DNA from: an uncultured Pelagibacteraceae bacterium
GTDB lineage: Bacteria > Pseudomonadota > Alphaproteobacteria > Pelagibacterales > Pelagibacteraceae
DNA: 32,048 nt
Direction of reading: 5' to 3'
NCBI GenBank assembly: GCA_902524595.1
Contig: CABZDS010000010.1
Location: 1 to 32,048 of the forward strand
Within the stretch, counting starts at the first letter, position 1. Each line of letters opens with the position of its first letter. Under the pieces are notes generated by a model that was not told the origin of the DNA, made no database searches, and saw nothing but the letters and a program-made list of their open reading frames with translations. The translations under genes were made by a program, and so were the position numbers. Below are positions 8,523-15,854 of this stretch, piece after piece.

Positions 8523-9101
8523 CTATGTTCCCCAAATAATTTCAAGTATCCTCTCTCTTTTGCATGCCTTTTTATATCTCAAATAATTTTCTAAATATAC
8601 TTGATAGTAATCTTGATGCTTATCCTCAGCTTTATAAAAAATCTCAAACTTTTTCACATATGTAACGACTTTTTTCTTAAATTTTTTCTCAAACTTTTTT
8701 ATGTCACTTTCGATTAAATTTTTTTGATAATCATTTTCATAAAATGCTACAGATCTATAACTGTACCCTTTATCGCAAAATTGGCCATATGCATCAAAAG
8801 GATCAATATTGATCCAGAAATTTTTTAAAAGTTCTTCATATGATATTTTTTCTTTATCATATATTATTTCAACAACTTCAAAATGACCAGAATCTCCGTG
8901 GGTAACTTCTCTGTAAGTTGGGTTTTTTGTAATTCCTCCAGAGTAACCAGATATAACTTTCTCAACTCCTTCTAACTTTTCAAAAGATTCTTCCATACAC
9001 CAGAAGCATCCTCCTGCAAAATATGCTCTGTCAATTGACTTAGCTTGAATATTCGATGTTATAAAAAAAAATAAAATTAAAAAAACAAAATTAAATTTCA
9101 T
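8523..9101 (-). CDS. msrA: Peptide methionine-S-sulfoxide reductase MsrA, exported
   Basis: A 192-residue MsrA that reduces the S-epimer of methionine sulfoxide in proteins. The catalytic motif is AGGCFWCMEESF, with the nucleophile Cys32 and an extra Cys35. ISGYSGG, HGDSGHFEVVEIIYD and YFCDKGYSYRS-like residues (QFCDKGYSYRS) are conserved. Residues 1-20 (MKFNFVFLILFFFITSNIQA) form a signal peptide with an AxA-like cut after IQA, so it acts in the periplasm. MsrB elsewhere in the window is also exported, so both stereoisomers can be repaired outside the cytoplasm. A membrane electron donor is needed; none is visible. It leads the operon with the MDR reductase and faces the divergent aldehyde dehydrogenase across 154 bases. 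Confidence 0.96.
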   Translation of the reverse strand: MKFNFVFLILFFFITSNIQAKSIDRAYFAGGCFWCMEESFEKLEGVEKVISGYSGGITKNPTYREVTHGDSGHFEVVEIIYDKEKISYEELLKNFWINIDPFDAYGQFCDKGYSYRSVAFYENDYQKNLIESDIKKFEKKFKKKVVTYVKKFEIFYKAEDKHQDYYQVYLENYLRYKKACKRERILEIIWGT

Positions 9102-9181
9102 AAAGTATAATTATATCATTTTAACATTATAAAAATTTGACAAAAAGGCATTAATATTCCACTGCTCAATTCAATTTGAAG

Positions 9182-9211
9182 TTGAAACCAATTTAACTCA
9201 TTTAGTTTAAT
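9182..9211 (+). promoter_or_regulatory. Candidate promoter of the aldehyde dehydrogenase operon
   Basis: The 154-base divergent intergenic region (9102-9255) contains TTGAAA at 9182-9187 and TTTAAT at 9206-9211 with an 18-base spacer. It would give a leader of about 35 bases before the strong ribosome site. A consensus TTGACA also exists at 9137-9142, but no good -10 lies at the right distance. In such AT-rich DNA a match of this quality can arise by chance. Confidence 0.35.
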
Positions 9212-9245
9212 AAAAAAAAATGTTTTAATAATTTTTTAAAAAAAA

Positions 9246-9251
9246 AGGAGG
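9246..9251 (+). promoter_or_regulatory. Strong Shine-Dalgarno of the aldehyde dehydrogenase
   Basis: A perfect AGGAGG sits 4 bases before the ATG at 9256. Most genes in the window have weak or no such site, so this gene is probably strongly translated, and the site fixes the start. Confidence 0.8.
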
Positions 9252-9255
9252 AATA

Positions 9256-10803
9256 ATGAGTGCAGAAGAAATGAAGGTGTCTTCAGCTTTAGATACTTCT
9301 CATATGAAAGTTAAATTCCCATTTAAGGCAAAATATGGGAATTACATAAACGGCAAGTTTGTAGAACCAAAATCTGGTAAGTATTTTGACAATCCTAGCC
9401 CGATAACCAATGAAACTATTTGTTCTGTTGCGCGATCAAATGAACAAGATGTAAATGCAGCCCTAGACGCTGCTCATGCTGCTTTTCCTAAATGGGGGAA
9501 AACTTCAATTACCGAACGTTCTATAATGTTAAATAAAATTGCAGATGTATTAGAAGCTAATGCTCAACTTTTAGCCGCTGCTGAAACCATGGACAATGGA
9601 AAACCTATAAGAGAAACATCTGGTGCAGACATTCCATTAACAATAGATCATTTTAGATATTTTGGAGGAATAATTAGAGCAGAAGAAGGATCCGTTGCTG
9701 AAATAAGTAATGATATGTATGCATATCATATACCAGAACCATTAGGTGTTGTTGGACAAATAATACCTTGGAATTTTCCATTATTGATGGCTGCATGGAA
9801 AATTGCTCCAGCGCTTGCTGCTGGAAATTGTATAGTCTTAAAACCAGCAGAACAAACTCCAGCATCAATTATGGTAATGATGGAACTTATAGGTGACTTG
9901 ATACCGCCAGGAGTTTTGAATGTAGTTAGTGGTTATGGTCTAGAAGCAGGTAAACCTTTGGCTTCTTCAAAAAGAGTAAAAAAGGTTGCTTTTACTGGTG
10001 AAACAACAACTGGAAGACTTATAATGCAGTATGCATCTCAAAACTTAATACCAATTACCTTAGAGCTTGGTGGCAAATCTCCAAATATTTTCTTTGAGGA
10101 TATTATGTTGGAAGATGATGCATTCTTATCCAAATGTTTTGAAGGTTTTGCAATGTTTGCTTTTAATCAAGGTGAAGTGTGTACTTGTCCGAGTAGAGCT
10201 TTGGTTCAAGAATCTATTTATGAGAAGTTTATGGAAAAGGCTTTGGAAAGGGTTGCAAACATAAAACAAGACAATCCACTTATCGCGGATACAGCTTTAG
10301 GGGCACAAGCATCTGTTGAGCAAATGGAAAAAATCAAATCTTATTTAGATTTGGGTAAAAAAGAAGGTGCTGAGGTTTTAGCTGGTGGCGACATAGCTAA
10401 ATTAAATAGTGGACTTGAGAAAGGAAACTATATTCAACCAACTGTCTTTAAGGGTAATAACAAGATGAGAATATTCCAAGAAGAAATTTTTGGACCCGTG
10501 GTCTCTGTAACTACTTTTAAGGATAAAGCGGAAGCTTTGGAAATAGCAAATGACACTCTTTACGGTTTAGGTGCTGGAGTATGGACAAGAAACATAAATA
10601 CCGCATATAACTTTGGAAGAGCAATTGAAGCAGGAAGAGTTTGGACAAATTGTTTCCACGCCTATCCAGCGCATGCTGCCTTTGGTGGTTATAAACAATC
10701 TGGTATTGGTAGAGAAACCCATAAAATGATGTTGAATCATTACAGACAAACTAAGAATTTGTTAGTTTCTTATAAAGAAGAACCTGATGGATTTTATCTA
10801 TAA
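9256..10803 (+). CDS. NAD-dependent aldehyde dehydrogenase (ExaC/AldB-like)
   Basis: A 515-residue aldehyde dehydrogenase, full family length. Seen: [20 protein letters not shown] (residues about 169-188, with the oxyanion Asn173), LKPAEQTP, the nucleotide loop FTGETTTGR, the general base Glu270 in LELGGKSPN, and the nucleophile Cys309 in [22 protein letters not shown] and the C-terminal [15 protein letters not shown] are conserved. The [10 protein letters not shown] form and the DUF779 gene directly behind it are typical of the acetaldehyde / short aliphatic aldehyde branch (ExaC, AldB, AcoD). Acetaldehyde could come from threonine aldolase encoded at 15855-16904, or from the environment. 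The start is fixed by the AGGAGG site. Confidence 0.94.
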   Translation: MSAEEMKVSSALDTSHMKVKFPFKAKYGNYINGKFVEPKSGKYFDNPSPITNETICSVARSNEQDVNAALDAAHAAFPKWGKTSITERSIMLNKIADVLEANAQLLAAAETMDNGKPIRETSGADIPLTIDHFRYFGGIIRAEEGSVAEISNDMYAYHIPEPLGVVGQIIPWNFPLLMAAWKIAPALAAGNCIVLKPAEQTPASIMVMMELIGDLIPPGVLNVVSGYGLEAGKPLASSKRVKKVAFTGETTTGRLIMQYASQNLIPITLELGGKSPNIFFEDIMLEDDAFLSKCFEGFAMFAFNQGEVCTCPSRALVQESIYEKFMEKALERVANIKQDNPLIADTALGAQASVEQMEKIKSYLDLGKKEGAEVLAGGDIAKLNSGLEKGNYIQPTVFKGNNKMRIFQEEIFGPVVSVTTFKDKAEALEIANDTLYGLGAGVWTRNINTAYNFGRAIEAGRVWTNCFHAYPAHAAFGGYKQSGIGRETHKMMLNHYRQTKNLLVSYKEEPDGFYL

Positions 10804-10815
10804 TTGAATGATATA

Positions 10816-10840
10816 CTGGCCTAAGTGATTCTTAGGCCAG
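10816..10840 (+). terminator. Perfect hairpin between aldehyde dehydrogenase and DUF779 genes
   Basis: A 10-bp perfect stem (10816-10825 with 10831-10840, starting CTGGCCTAAG) closes a 5-base loop. It has a GC-rich base but is followed by AAAATATT, not a T-run. It ends 10 bases before the DUF779 ATG. It is better seen as a partial terminator, an RNA-stability element or a translation-limiting structure than as a full stop, since DUF779 has no other obvious promoter. Confidence 0.6.
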
Positions 10841-10850
10841 AAAATATTAA

Positions 10851-11198
10851 ATGAAAGTTACAGCTACATTATCAGCAAAAAATTTGCTTACTGAAATAAA
10901 AAAAAATCACGGTGAAGAACTAATATTTCATCAATCTGGAGGATGTTGTGATGGTAGTGCTCCTATGTGTTTTCCTGCAAAAGAATATTTAATTGGAGAT
11001 AGTGATGTTAGACTAGGTGATATTGATGGCGTTCCATTTTATATAAATGTTGATCAATATGAGAGATGGAAGCACACTGACCTTACAATCGATGCTGTAA
11101 AAGGAATTGGTGGAATGTTTTCCTTAGATAACGGAACAGGTCGCAGATTCCTGACAAAATCAGAAATCTGCCTTGTAGTTGATAACGAAAAAAATTAA
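10851..11198 (+). CDS. DUF779 family protein
   Basis: A 115-residue cysteine-rich protein of the DUF779 (COG3564) family. The hallmark segment is HQSGGCCDGSAPMCFPAKEY near residues 27-46, with a Cys-Cys pair and a third Cys that could bind a metal. Further conserved pieces are VPFYINVDQYERWKHTDLTIDAV and GGMFSLDNGTGRRFLT. The family is found next to ExaC/AldB-type aldehyde dehydrogenases, as here, and its biochemical role is not known to me; a chaperone or metal-linked accessory role is a guess. No Shine-Dalgarno is visible, and a perfect hairpin lies just upstream, so expression relative to the dehydrogenase may be set by RNA structure. Its stop overlaps the stop of the convergent GYD gene by 3-4 bases. 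Confidence 0.93.
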   Translation: MKVTATLSAKNLLTEIKKNHGEELIFHQSGGCCDGSAPMCFPAKEYLIGDSDVRLGDIDGVPFYINVDQYERWKHTDLTIDAVKGIGGMFSLDNGTGRRFLTKSEICLVVDNEKN

Positions 11199-11524
11199 CC
11201 TGTTGGTGATTTATAACCACCTGCAGCTTTTCCAGCTACTTCTGCAGCTTTGTTCATGTCCATTTCTTCCAAAACAGTCATATCTGTAATCGCCCCACTT
11301 GACTCAACTGCTAACTTAACAGCAGCAATACTTTCAAAAGGTAAATCGCCAGATGTTACAGCAACAAAGTCATATGAACCTCTTGTTATTGCAAAAGATT
11401 CCAATTTACCTCCAACAGCTTCAGTTAATGCTTTTACTGCTGCAGATCTGTCTTGATTTGGATTTTGAATAAAACCATGAAACGCTTTTGGTGTATATTT
11501 TCCCATAACGAAATATTTTGCCAT
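11195..11524 (-). CDS. GYD domain protein, copy 1
   Basis: A 109-residue GYD-family protein (PF08734-like). It begins MAKYFVMGKYTPKAFHGF and has the family's GGKLESFAITRGSYDFVAV strand pair, where G-S-Y-D occupies the GYD position, and AAVKLAVESSGAITDMTVL. The fold is expected to be a ferredoxin-like dimeric alpha/beta barrel; function is unknown. AAAAGGAG upstream of the ATG at 11524 supports the start. A paralogue lies at 20934-21257 with the same N-terminus and the same AAVKxAxESSGA region, so the genome keeps at least two. It is downstream of formate dehydrogenase on the same strand but appears to have its own promoter in the 101-base gap. Confidence 0.85.
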   Translation of the reverse strand: MAKYFVMGKYTPKAFHGFIQNPNQDRSAAVKALTEAVGGKLESFAITRGSYDFVAVTSGDLPFESIAAVKLAVESSGAITDMTVLEEMDMNKAAEVAGKAAGGYKSPTG

Positions 11525-11571
11525 AATTACTCCTTTTATAATAAGAACATGTAATTAAAAATTTTTTGAAT

Positions 11572-11599
11572 TATCTATATGTCTAAAGGTAGCTGTCAA
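11572..11599 (-). promoter_or_regulatory. Candidate promoter of GYD copy 1
   Basis: On the minus strand TTGACA (11594-11599) is a consensus -35 and TAGATA (11572-11577) a fair -10, with a 16-base spacer, about 47 bases before the ATG. The -35 lies in the loop of the hairpin at 11582-11612, so promoter and terminator-like structure share the same bases. Confidence 0.45.
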
Positions 11600-11612
11600 A
11601 ACTACCTTTAGA
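11582..11612 (-). terminator. Hairpin downstream of formate dehydrogenase
   Basis: An 11-bp perfect stem (11582-11592 with 11602-11612) closes a 9-base loop, beginning 13 bases after the formate dehydrogenase stop. On the minus strand it is followed by CATATAGATAA rather than a T-run, so termination would be imperfect. It probably marks the 3' end of the fdh transcript. Confidence 0.55.
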
Positions 11613-11625
11613 ACCTAAAGTTTAT

Positions 11626-12825
11626 CTATTTTTTTTGGTATTTAGCAGCTTCTTCAGAACCACTTGTAGCTGACCCTTTGCTGTAAGAATGAGCACCCAT
11701 ACCTGCTAATTGGCCATCTTTCACAATCAAATATTGGTTTCTGATCTCTTTTCCATCAAAAAAACACTCAAGTATTTCTCTAACACCATCTGCATACCTT
11801 GCTTGAGCAGATAAAGATGTACCAGAAGTGTGTGGTGTCATTCCATGATTTGGCATTGTTCTCCATACGTGATCATTAGGAGCAGGCTGTGGAAACCATA
11901 CATCTCCTGCGTAACCACTTAGTTGTCCACTTTTTAGGGCTTTAGCTATTGCATCTTTATTACAAATTTTACCTCTTGCAGTGTTAACTATGTATGCTCC
12001 TTTTTTCATTTTACTTATCATTTCATCATCAAATAAATTTTCGGTTTCTGGATGAAGTGGACAATTGATTGTAACAACATCGCAAACTTTTACCATAGAT
12101 TCTACAGATTCATGAAAAGTTAAGTTTAGTTCTTTTTCAACACTGTCAGGTAATTTATGTCTGTCAAAATAATGCAAATGAACATCAAATGGTTTCATTT
12201 TTCTAAGTGCATCTAATCCGATTCTTCCAGCAGCAACGGTTCCTATATGCATTCCTTCAACGTCATAACTTCTCTGAACAGCATCTGCAATATTCCATCC
12301 ACCTTCATTAACTATTCTATGTTGATTGTGATAATCTCTAACCATTGAAACAATCATCATTACTATGTGTTCAGCAACTGATCTTGAATTACAGAAAGTT
12401 ACTTCAACAACATCAATTTTATTATCCATTGCTGCTTGTAAATCAACGTGATCAGAACCTATTCCTGCTGTAATTGCCATCTTAAGGTTTTTTGCTTTAT
12501 CGATTCTTTCTTTAGTTAAATAATAAGGGAAAAATGGTTGTGAGATAACAATGTCAGCATCAACAATATGTTTATCCGCTTCGCATCCATCTCCGTCTTT
12601 ACTGTTAGTAACAACCAACTCGTGTCCATTACTCTCTAAAAACTTTCTCAAACCAAGTTCACCTGAAACACAACCAAGTAATTGACCTGGTGTAAAATCT
12701 CTTCCTTTAGGCGATGGCAATGTCATTCCATCTGGATATTTCTCTAATTTTGGTAAATCTGATAGAGGATAAGATTTAGGCATTCCTCCTTTTGGATCAT
12801 CATACAATACACAAAGTACTTTCAT
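11626..12825 (-). CDS. fdh: NAD-dependent formate dehydrogenase, single subunit
   Basis: A 399-residue D-2-hydroxyacid-dehydrogenase-fold enzyme that oxidises formate to CO2 with NAD+ (EC 1.17.1.9). The key residues fall at the same numbers as in the well-studied Pseudomonas sp. 101 enzyme as I recall it: Pro97-Phe98-Phe99 (QPFFPYYL), Ile122, Asn146 (FCNSRSVAEH), Arg284 (NTARGKIC), Gln313 (WFPQPAPNDH), His332-Ser334-Gly335 (TPHTSGTS). Asp221 (YFDRHKL) after the AGRIG nucleotide loop indicates NAD rather than NADP. Cytoplasmic and metal-free, it yields NADH from formate made by C1 metabolism, which fits a SAR11 C1-oxidising lifestyle. AGGAG precedes the ATG. Whether it is co-transcribed with the upstream genes is unclear; about 94 bases separate it from the HPP gene. 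Confidence 0.96.
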   Translation of the reverse strand: MKVLCVLYDDPKGGMPKSYPLSDLPKLEKYPDGMTLPSPKGRDFTPGQLLGCVSGELGLRKFLESNGHELVVTNSKDGDGCEADKHIVDADIVISQPFFPYYLTKERIDKAKNLKMAITAGIGSDHVDLQAAMDNKIDVVEVTFCNSRSVAEHIVMMIVSMVRDYHNQHRIVNEGGWNIADAVQRSYDVEGMHIGTVAAGRIGLDALRKMKPFDVHLHYFDRHKLPDSVEKELNLTFHESVESMVKVCDVVTINCPLHPETENLFDDEMISKMKKGAYIVNTARGKICNKDAIAKALKSGQLSGYAGDVWFPQPAPNDHVWRTMPNHGMTPHTSGTSLSAQARYADGVREILECFFDGKEIRNQYLIVKDGQLAGMGAHSYSKGSATSGSEEAAKYQKK

Positions 12826-12838
12826 TTCTACTCCTATT

Positions 12839-12906
12839 ACTAGCTTCTTAAAGCTGAATTATCAATTATTATTTGAAAAGACTAGCACAAGTTAAATAGG
12901 ACTAGC
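12839..12906. repeat. Three ACTAGC hexamers upstream of formate dehydrogenase
   Basis: ACTAGC occurs at 12839-12844, 12881-12886 and 12901-12906 in the same orientation, within the short region between the HPP gene and fdh. The first is just upstream of the fdh ribosome site. They could be half-sites for a regulator, or chance in a short region. Confidence 0.3.
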
Positions 12907-12919
12907 AAACAAATTGTGT

Positions 12920-13387
12920 TTATTTTGGGTAATTCCTTTTAGCAAAAAATTTGTTCAGGATTATGCCAAAAACTATAACAATTATTGATCCACTTATAAC
13001 TGGGGATATTAAATATTCAAATGAAACTGATCCCATGATCACAATTATCGGATTTCCTCCTGCAGGAGGGTGGGTTACATTAAGAATAATCATTAATCCG
13101 ACACCTATTCCAACAGCAACAGGTATAATAATATATATTGGAAGTGGAACAAAATTCACAAATATCACTCCAACAAGCGCCGTTAAAAAATGACCAAAAA
13201 ATATGTTTTTAGGTTTTGCAAAAGGACTTTCTGGATACCCATAAAGTAAAACCATTGTAGAACCAAAGGAAGCAATCAAAAATAATCCATAAGGTGTTTT
13301 ATAAGTAAGCAATGACAAAACCCCAATTGTCAAAGTAGAAAATATTGCAGCGATAACAGGTTTTTTAATATCTAAATTATTCATCAA
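12920..13387 (-). CDS. HPP family integral membrane protein
   Basis: A 155-residue membrane protein with four hydrophobic segments and the name-giving motif in NVTHPPAGGNPIIVIMGS (residues about 103-120). FGSTMVLLYGYPESPFAKPKN is another family hallmark, split around residues 41-61. HPP proteins in chloroplasts and cyanobacteria have been linked to nitrite transport; whether that applies here is unknown. The start overlaps the end of the upstream NifU-like gene by 11 bases, so the two are co-translated. No CBS domain is attached, unlike some bacterial HPP proteins. Confidence 0.92.
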   Translation of the reverse strand: MMNNLDIKKPVIAAIFSTLTIGVLSLLTYKTPYGLFLIASFGSTMVLLYGYPESPFAKPKNIFFGHFLTALVGVIFVNFVPLPIYIIIPVAVGIGVGLMIILNVTHPPAGGNPIIVIMGSVSFEYLISPVISGSIIVIVFGIILNKFFAKRNYPK

Positions 13388-13778
13388 TATGGAGTTTTAT
13401 AAGTGCAATTAATGGCATTAATACACAGTTTTTTCTAGATATATTTTTTTTATTAAACAATTTATTAAATTTATTTAGATTTTTTGGCAAAGGTTTAATT
13501 TCATTTTCAAAATAATCGATAAGATTTTTTATTAAATAATTAACTTTATTTTTACTTTTTTTGATAAGTTTATGAGATATAAAGCTTGCAGAAGCTTGAC
13601 AGTAAACACAGGACTTTGTCTGATACCCAATATCTTGTATTATGTTTTTCTTAATATTAACTCTCATTTCAATTATATCACCACAAGTTTTATTTTTGTA
13701 TTTCGATCTATGAGTGTAATCTTTCAATATTTTATTATTAGTCGTGTCGGATGCAATTTTTATTATATCTAAATCCAT
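13377..13778 (-). CDS. NifU/SufU-like iron-sulfur scaffold family protein
   Basis: A 133-residue protein with the IscU/NifU-N fold signature. Three cysteines are placed as expected for cluster assembly: Cys32 in KTCGDIIEMRV with Asp34 next to it, Cys57 or Cys60 in SCVYCQASASF, and Cys118 in RKNCVLMPL. The N-terminus (DYTHRSKYKNKTCGD) and the CxxCQASAS variant resemble the alphaproteobacterial NifU-like subgroup rather than canonical IscU. It may hold or pass on Fe-S clusters, perhaps alongside a separate Suf system not in this window. It is Lys/Ile-rich like its neighbours. It overlaps the HPP gene by 11 bases and is divergent from the EamA gene across 47 bases. Confidence 0.8.
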   Translation of the reverse strand: MDLDIIKIASDTTNNKILKDYTHRSKYKNKTCGDIIEMRVNIKKNIIQDIGYQTKSCVYCQASASFISHKLIKKSKNKVNYLIKNLIDYFENEIKPLPKNLNKFNKLFNKKNISRKNCVLMPLIALIKLHIDE

Positions 13779-13825
13779 ATTAATTTAATAATATCACTAA
13801 AAATTTATAAAAAATAAATTATTTT

Positions 13826-14731
13826 ATGCCTGATTTAAAAAATCCTAAAGTAGCTATTCCAATTGTTTTATTTGCTGGCATACTTTGGTCATTTGGACCA
13901 TATGTTGTAAGACATATAGATCAACCCGAAACTGTTCCTTGGCAATACTTGTTTGCTAGAGGTATTGTTATTTTTTTATTGCTAAATGTCTACTTATTCT
14001 TGGAAGAGGGATTTTCTTTTTATAAAAATTATTTAAAAATTGGAATATCTGGAATTATAGGTGGTGTTGGTTTAGGAACAGCAATGATAACATTCATCTG
14101 GTCGATTACTAATACTACAGCTGCAGTAACTCTATTATGTTTGGCTGCAATGCCTTTTATAACTGCATTACTTGGATTTCTTTTTTTGAAAGAAAAAATT
14201 TCAATTACAGTTTGGATATCAATTTTAGTTGCAGCATTTGGTATTATAGTAATGGCTTACGATAATACTGGAGAAAATTCTTTAATGGGTTTAATATTTG
14301 GACTAGTATCAGCATTAGGTTTTTCAATATTCTCAGTCAGTCTGAGATGGAGAAAACAAACTCCTACGTTTACAACTGTTGCTATTGCTGGCTTATTTTG
14401 TTTTTTATTTTCAACAGTCATGCTTTTAAATGATGATGCAAATTTTTTATCTTCAAATAAAAATGAAGCATTATTTGCAACTCATGGGACTCTTGTTTGC
14501 ATGGGTTTAATTCTTTATTCAATTGGATCTAAACACATTCCGGCAGCTGATTTGACTTTGCTATCTTTGACTGAAGTTATAGGAGGTATATTTTGGGTCT
14601 GGCTTCCATGGCTTGGAATAAATGAAATTCCCTCAACGAACACAATTATTGGAGGTTTCTTTATTTTTTTAGCAATATTTTATTATAGTATGATAATGCA
14701 ATCCAATAGAAGGTTTATTGGATTAAACTAA
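13826..14731 (+). CDS. EamA/DMT family transporter, copy 1
   Basis: A 301-residue inner-membrane carrier with ten predicted helices in two EamA repeats (about residues 8-135 and 150-290). Seen: ILWSFGPYVVR in helix 1, TAAVTLLCLAAMPFITALLG with FLKEKIS closing repeat 1, and HIPAADLTLLSLTEVIGGIF with WLGINEIPSTNTIIGG in repeat 2. Members export or import amino acids, nucleobases and related small metabolites. It is the first gene of a tight operon with amidinotransferase (6 bases downstream) and threonine aldolase, so its substrate is likely a guanidino or amino-acid compound of that pathway; direction of transport cannot be told. No Shine-Dalgarno is clear at the ATG. Confidence 0.92.
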   Translation: MPDLKNPKVAIPIVLFAGILWSFGPYVVRHIDQPETVPWQYLFARGIVIFLLLNVYLFLEEGFSFYKNYLKIGISGIIGGVGLGTAMITFIWSITNTTAAVTLLCLAAMPFITALLGFLFLKEKISITVWISILVAAFGIIVMAYDNTGENSLMGLIFGLVSALGFSIFSVSLRWRKQTPTFTTVAIAGLFCFLFSTVMLLNDDANFLSSNKNEALFATHGTLVCMGLILYSIGSKHIPAADLTLLSLTEVIGGIFWVWLPWLGINEIPSTNTIIGGFFIFLAIFYYSMIMQSNRRFIGLN

Positions 14732-14737
14732 TATTGT

Positions 14738-15853
14738 ATGAGTCAAAATTATAAGATTGTTAATAGTTGGAATGAATGGGATCCATTAAAACATGTAATT
14801 GTTGGAAGAGCAGATGGTACTTGTATTCCAGCACCTGAACCTGCTTTAGATGCTAAAGTTCCAGAAGACTCTGATATGCGAGGAACTTATGGTCCAAGAA
14901 CTAAGGACACTGTCGATAAAGCTAATGAACTATTAAATAACTTTTCAAATTTGCTTGAAAAAAGGGGCATAAAAGTTGATAGACCAACACCTTTAGATTT
15001 TAATCAACCAACATCAACTCCTGACTGGAAAGCCAAAACTATGTTTGGATGCATGCCACCTAGAGATGTTTTATTAACTGTGGGAAATGAAATATTAGAA
15101 GCTACAATGAGCTACAGGTGCAGATGGTTTGAGTACCTTTGTTACAGACCTCTTTTAAAAGACTATTATAATAAAGATCCAAATATGAGACATGAGTCAG
15201 CACCAAAGCCTAGATTAACAGATGCAGATTATAGAAAAGACTATTTATCAGATAAAATTGGTGTAACTAAAAGACTTGAATGGACAGAAAGTAAATACTT
15301 TGTAACAACTGAGGAAGAGCCATTATTTGATGCTGCAGATATTCTAAGATTTGGAAAGGATTTAGTTATACAACACGGATTTACAACTAACTTAAAAGGA
15401 ATTGATTGGATAAAAAGACATTTTAAGGAACATAGAGTTCATGCTGTTAATTTCCCAGGAGATCCTTATCCAATTCATATTGATGCAACCTTTACCCCAA
15501 TTAAAGAGGGGTTAGTTATTAATAATCCACAAAGAAGACTTCCAAAAGAACAAAGAAAATTATTTGAAGATAATGGATGGGAAATTATAGATGCAGCACA
15601 ACCTGCTCATAATACCCCACCACCACTTTGTTACTCTTCAGTATGGCTATCAATGAATGTTTTGGTTCTTGACCCTAAAACTGTATGCGTTGAAAAAAGT
15701 GAAAAATATCAAGCCGAACAGTTAGATAAATTAGGTATGGAAGTTATCCCTGTAGAGTTGAGAGATGCATATGCTTTTGGTGGGGGCCTTCATTGTTGTA
15801 CAGCCGATGTTTATAGAGAAGGTACTTTAAAAGATTATTTTCCAAAACAATAA
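14738..15853 (+). CDS. Amidinotransferase, glycine amidinotransferase (AGAT)-like
   Basis: A 371-residue enzyme of the guanidino-modifying superfamily, closest by eye to arginine:glycine amidinotransferase, which moves the amidino group of arginine to glycine, giving guanidinoacetate and ornithine. Seen: NSWNEWDPLKHVIVGRA at the start, EPLFDAADILRFGKDL (Asp198 and Asp201), the GIDWIKRHF helix, the catalytic His247 and its Asp in PYPIHIDATFTP, SVWLSMNVLVLD, and the nucleophile Cys353 in GGGLHCCTADVYREGTL. AGAT has FHCWTCDV at the last site. Related inosamine-phosphate amidinotransferases are the alternative; the threonine aldolase next door, which makes glycine, favours a glycine acceptor. It is flanked by gaps of 6 and 1 bases, so it is one operon with its neighbours. 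Confidence 0.9.
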   Translation: MSQNYKIVNSWNEWDPLKHVIVGRADGTCIPAPEPALDAKVPEDSDMRGTYGPRTKDTVDKANELLNNFSNLLEKRGIKVDRPTPLDFNQPTSTPDWKAKTMFGCMPPRDVLLTVGNEILEATMSYRCRWFEYLCYRPLLKDYYNKDPNMRHESAPKPRLTDADYRKDYLSDKIGVTKRLEWTESKYFVTTEEEPLFDAADILRFGKDLVIQHGFTTNLKGIDWIKRHFKEHRVHAVNFPGDPYPIHIDATFTPIKEGLVINNPQRRLPKEQRKLFEDNGWEIIDAAQPAHNTPPPLCYSSVWLSMNVLVLDPKTVCVEKSEKYQAEQLDKLGMEVIPVELRDAYAFGGGLHCCTADVYREGTLKDYFPKQ

Positions 15854-15854
15854 A

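Noticed and set aside
9137..9142. TTGACA as the -35 of the aldehyde dehydrogenase promoter
   Set aside because: No acceptable -10 hexamer lies 15-19 bases downstream; TAATAT at 9152 is only 9 bases away.
9102..9255. Riboswitch (glycine, SAM or other) in the longest intergenic region
   Set aside because: No conserved multi-stem layout could be seen, and the region is mostly A/T homopolymer-like.
13572..13772. Plus-strand open frame of 66 codons inside the NifU-like gene
   Set aside because: It lies wholly antisense to a gene with clear family motifs, has no ribosome site and no recognisable protein content. Similar antisense frames elsewhere were left out for the same reason.
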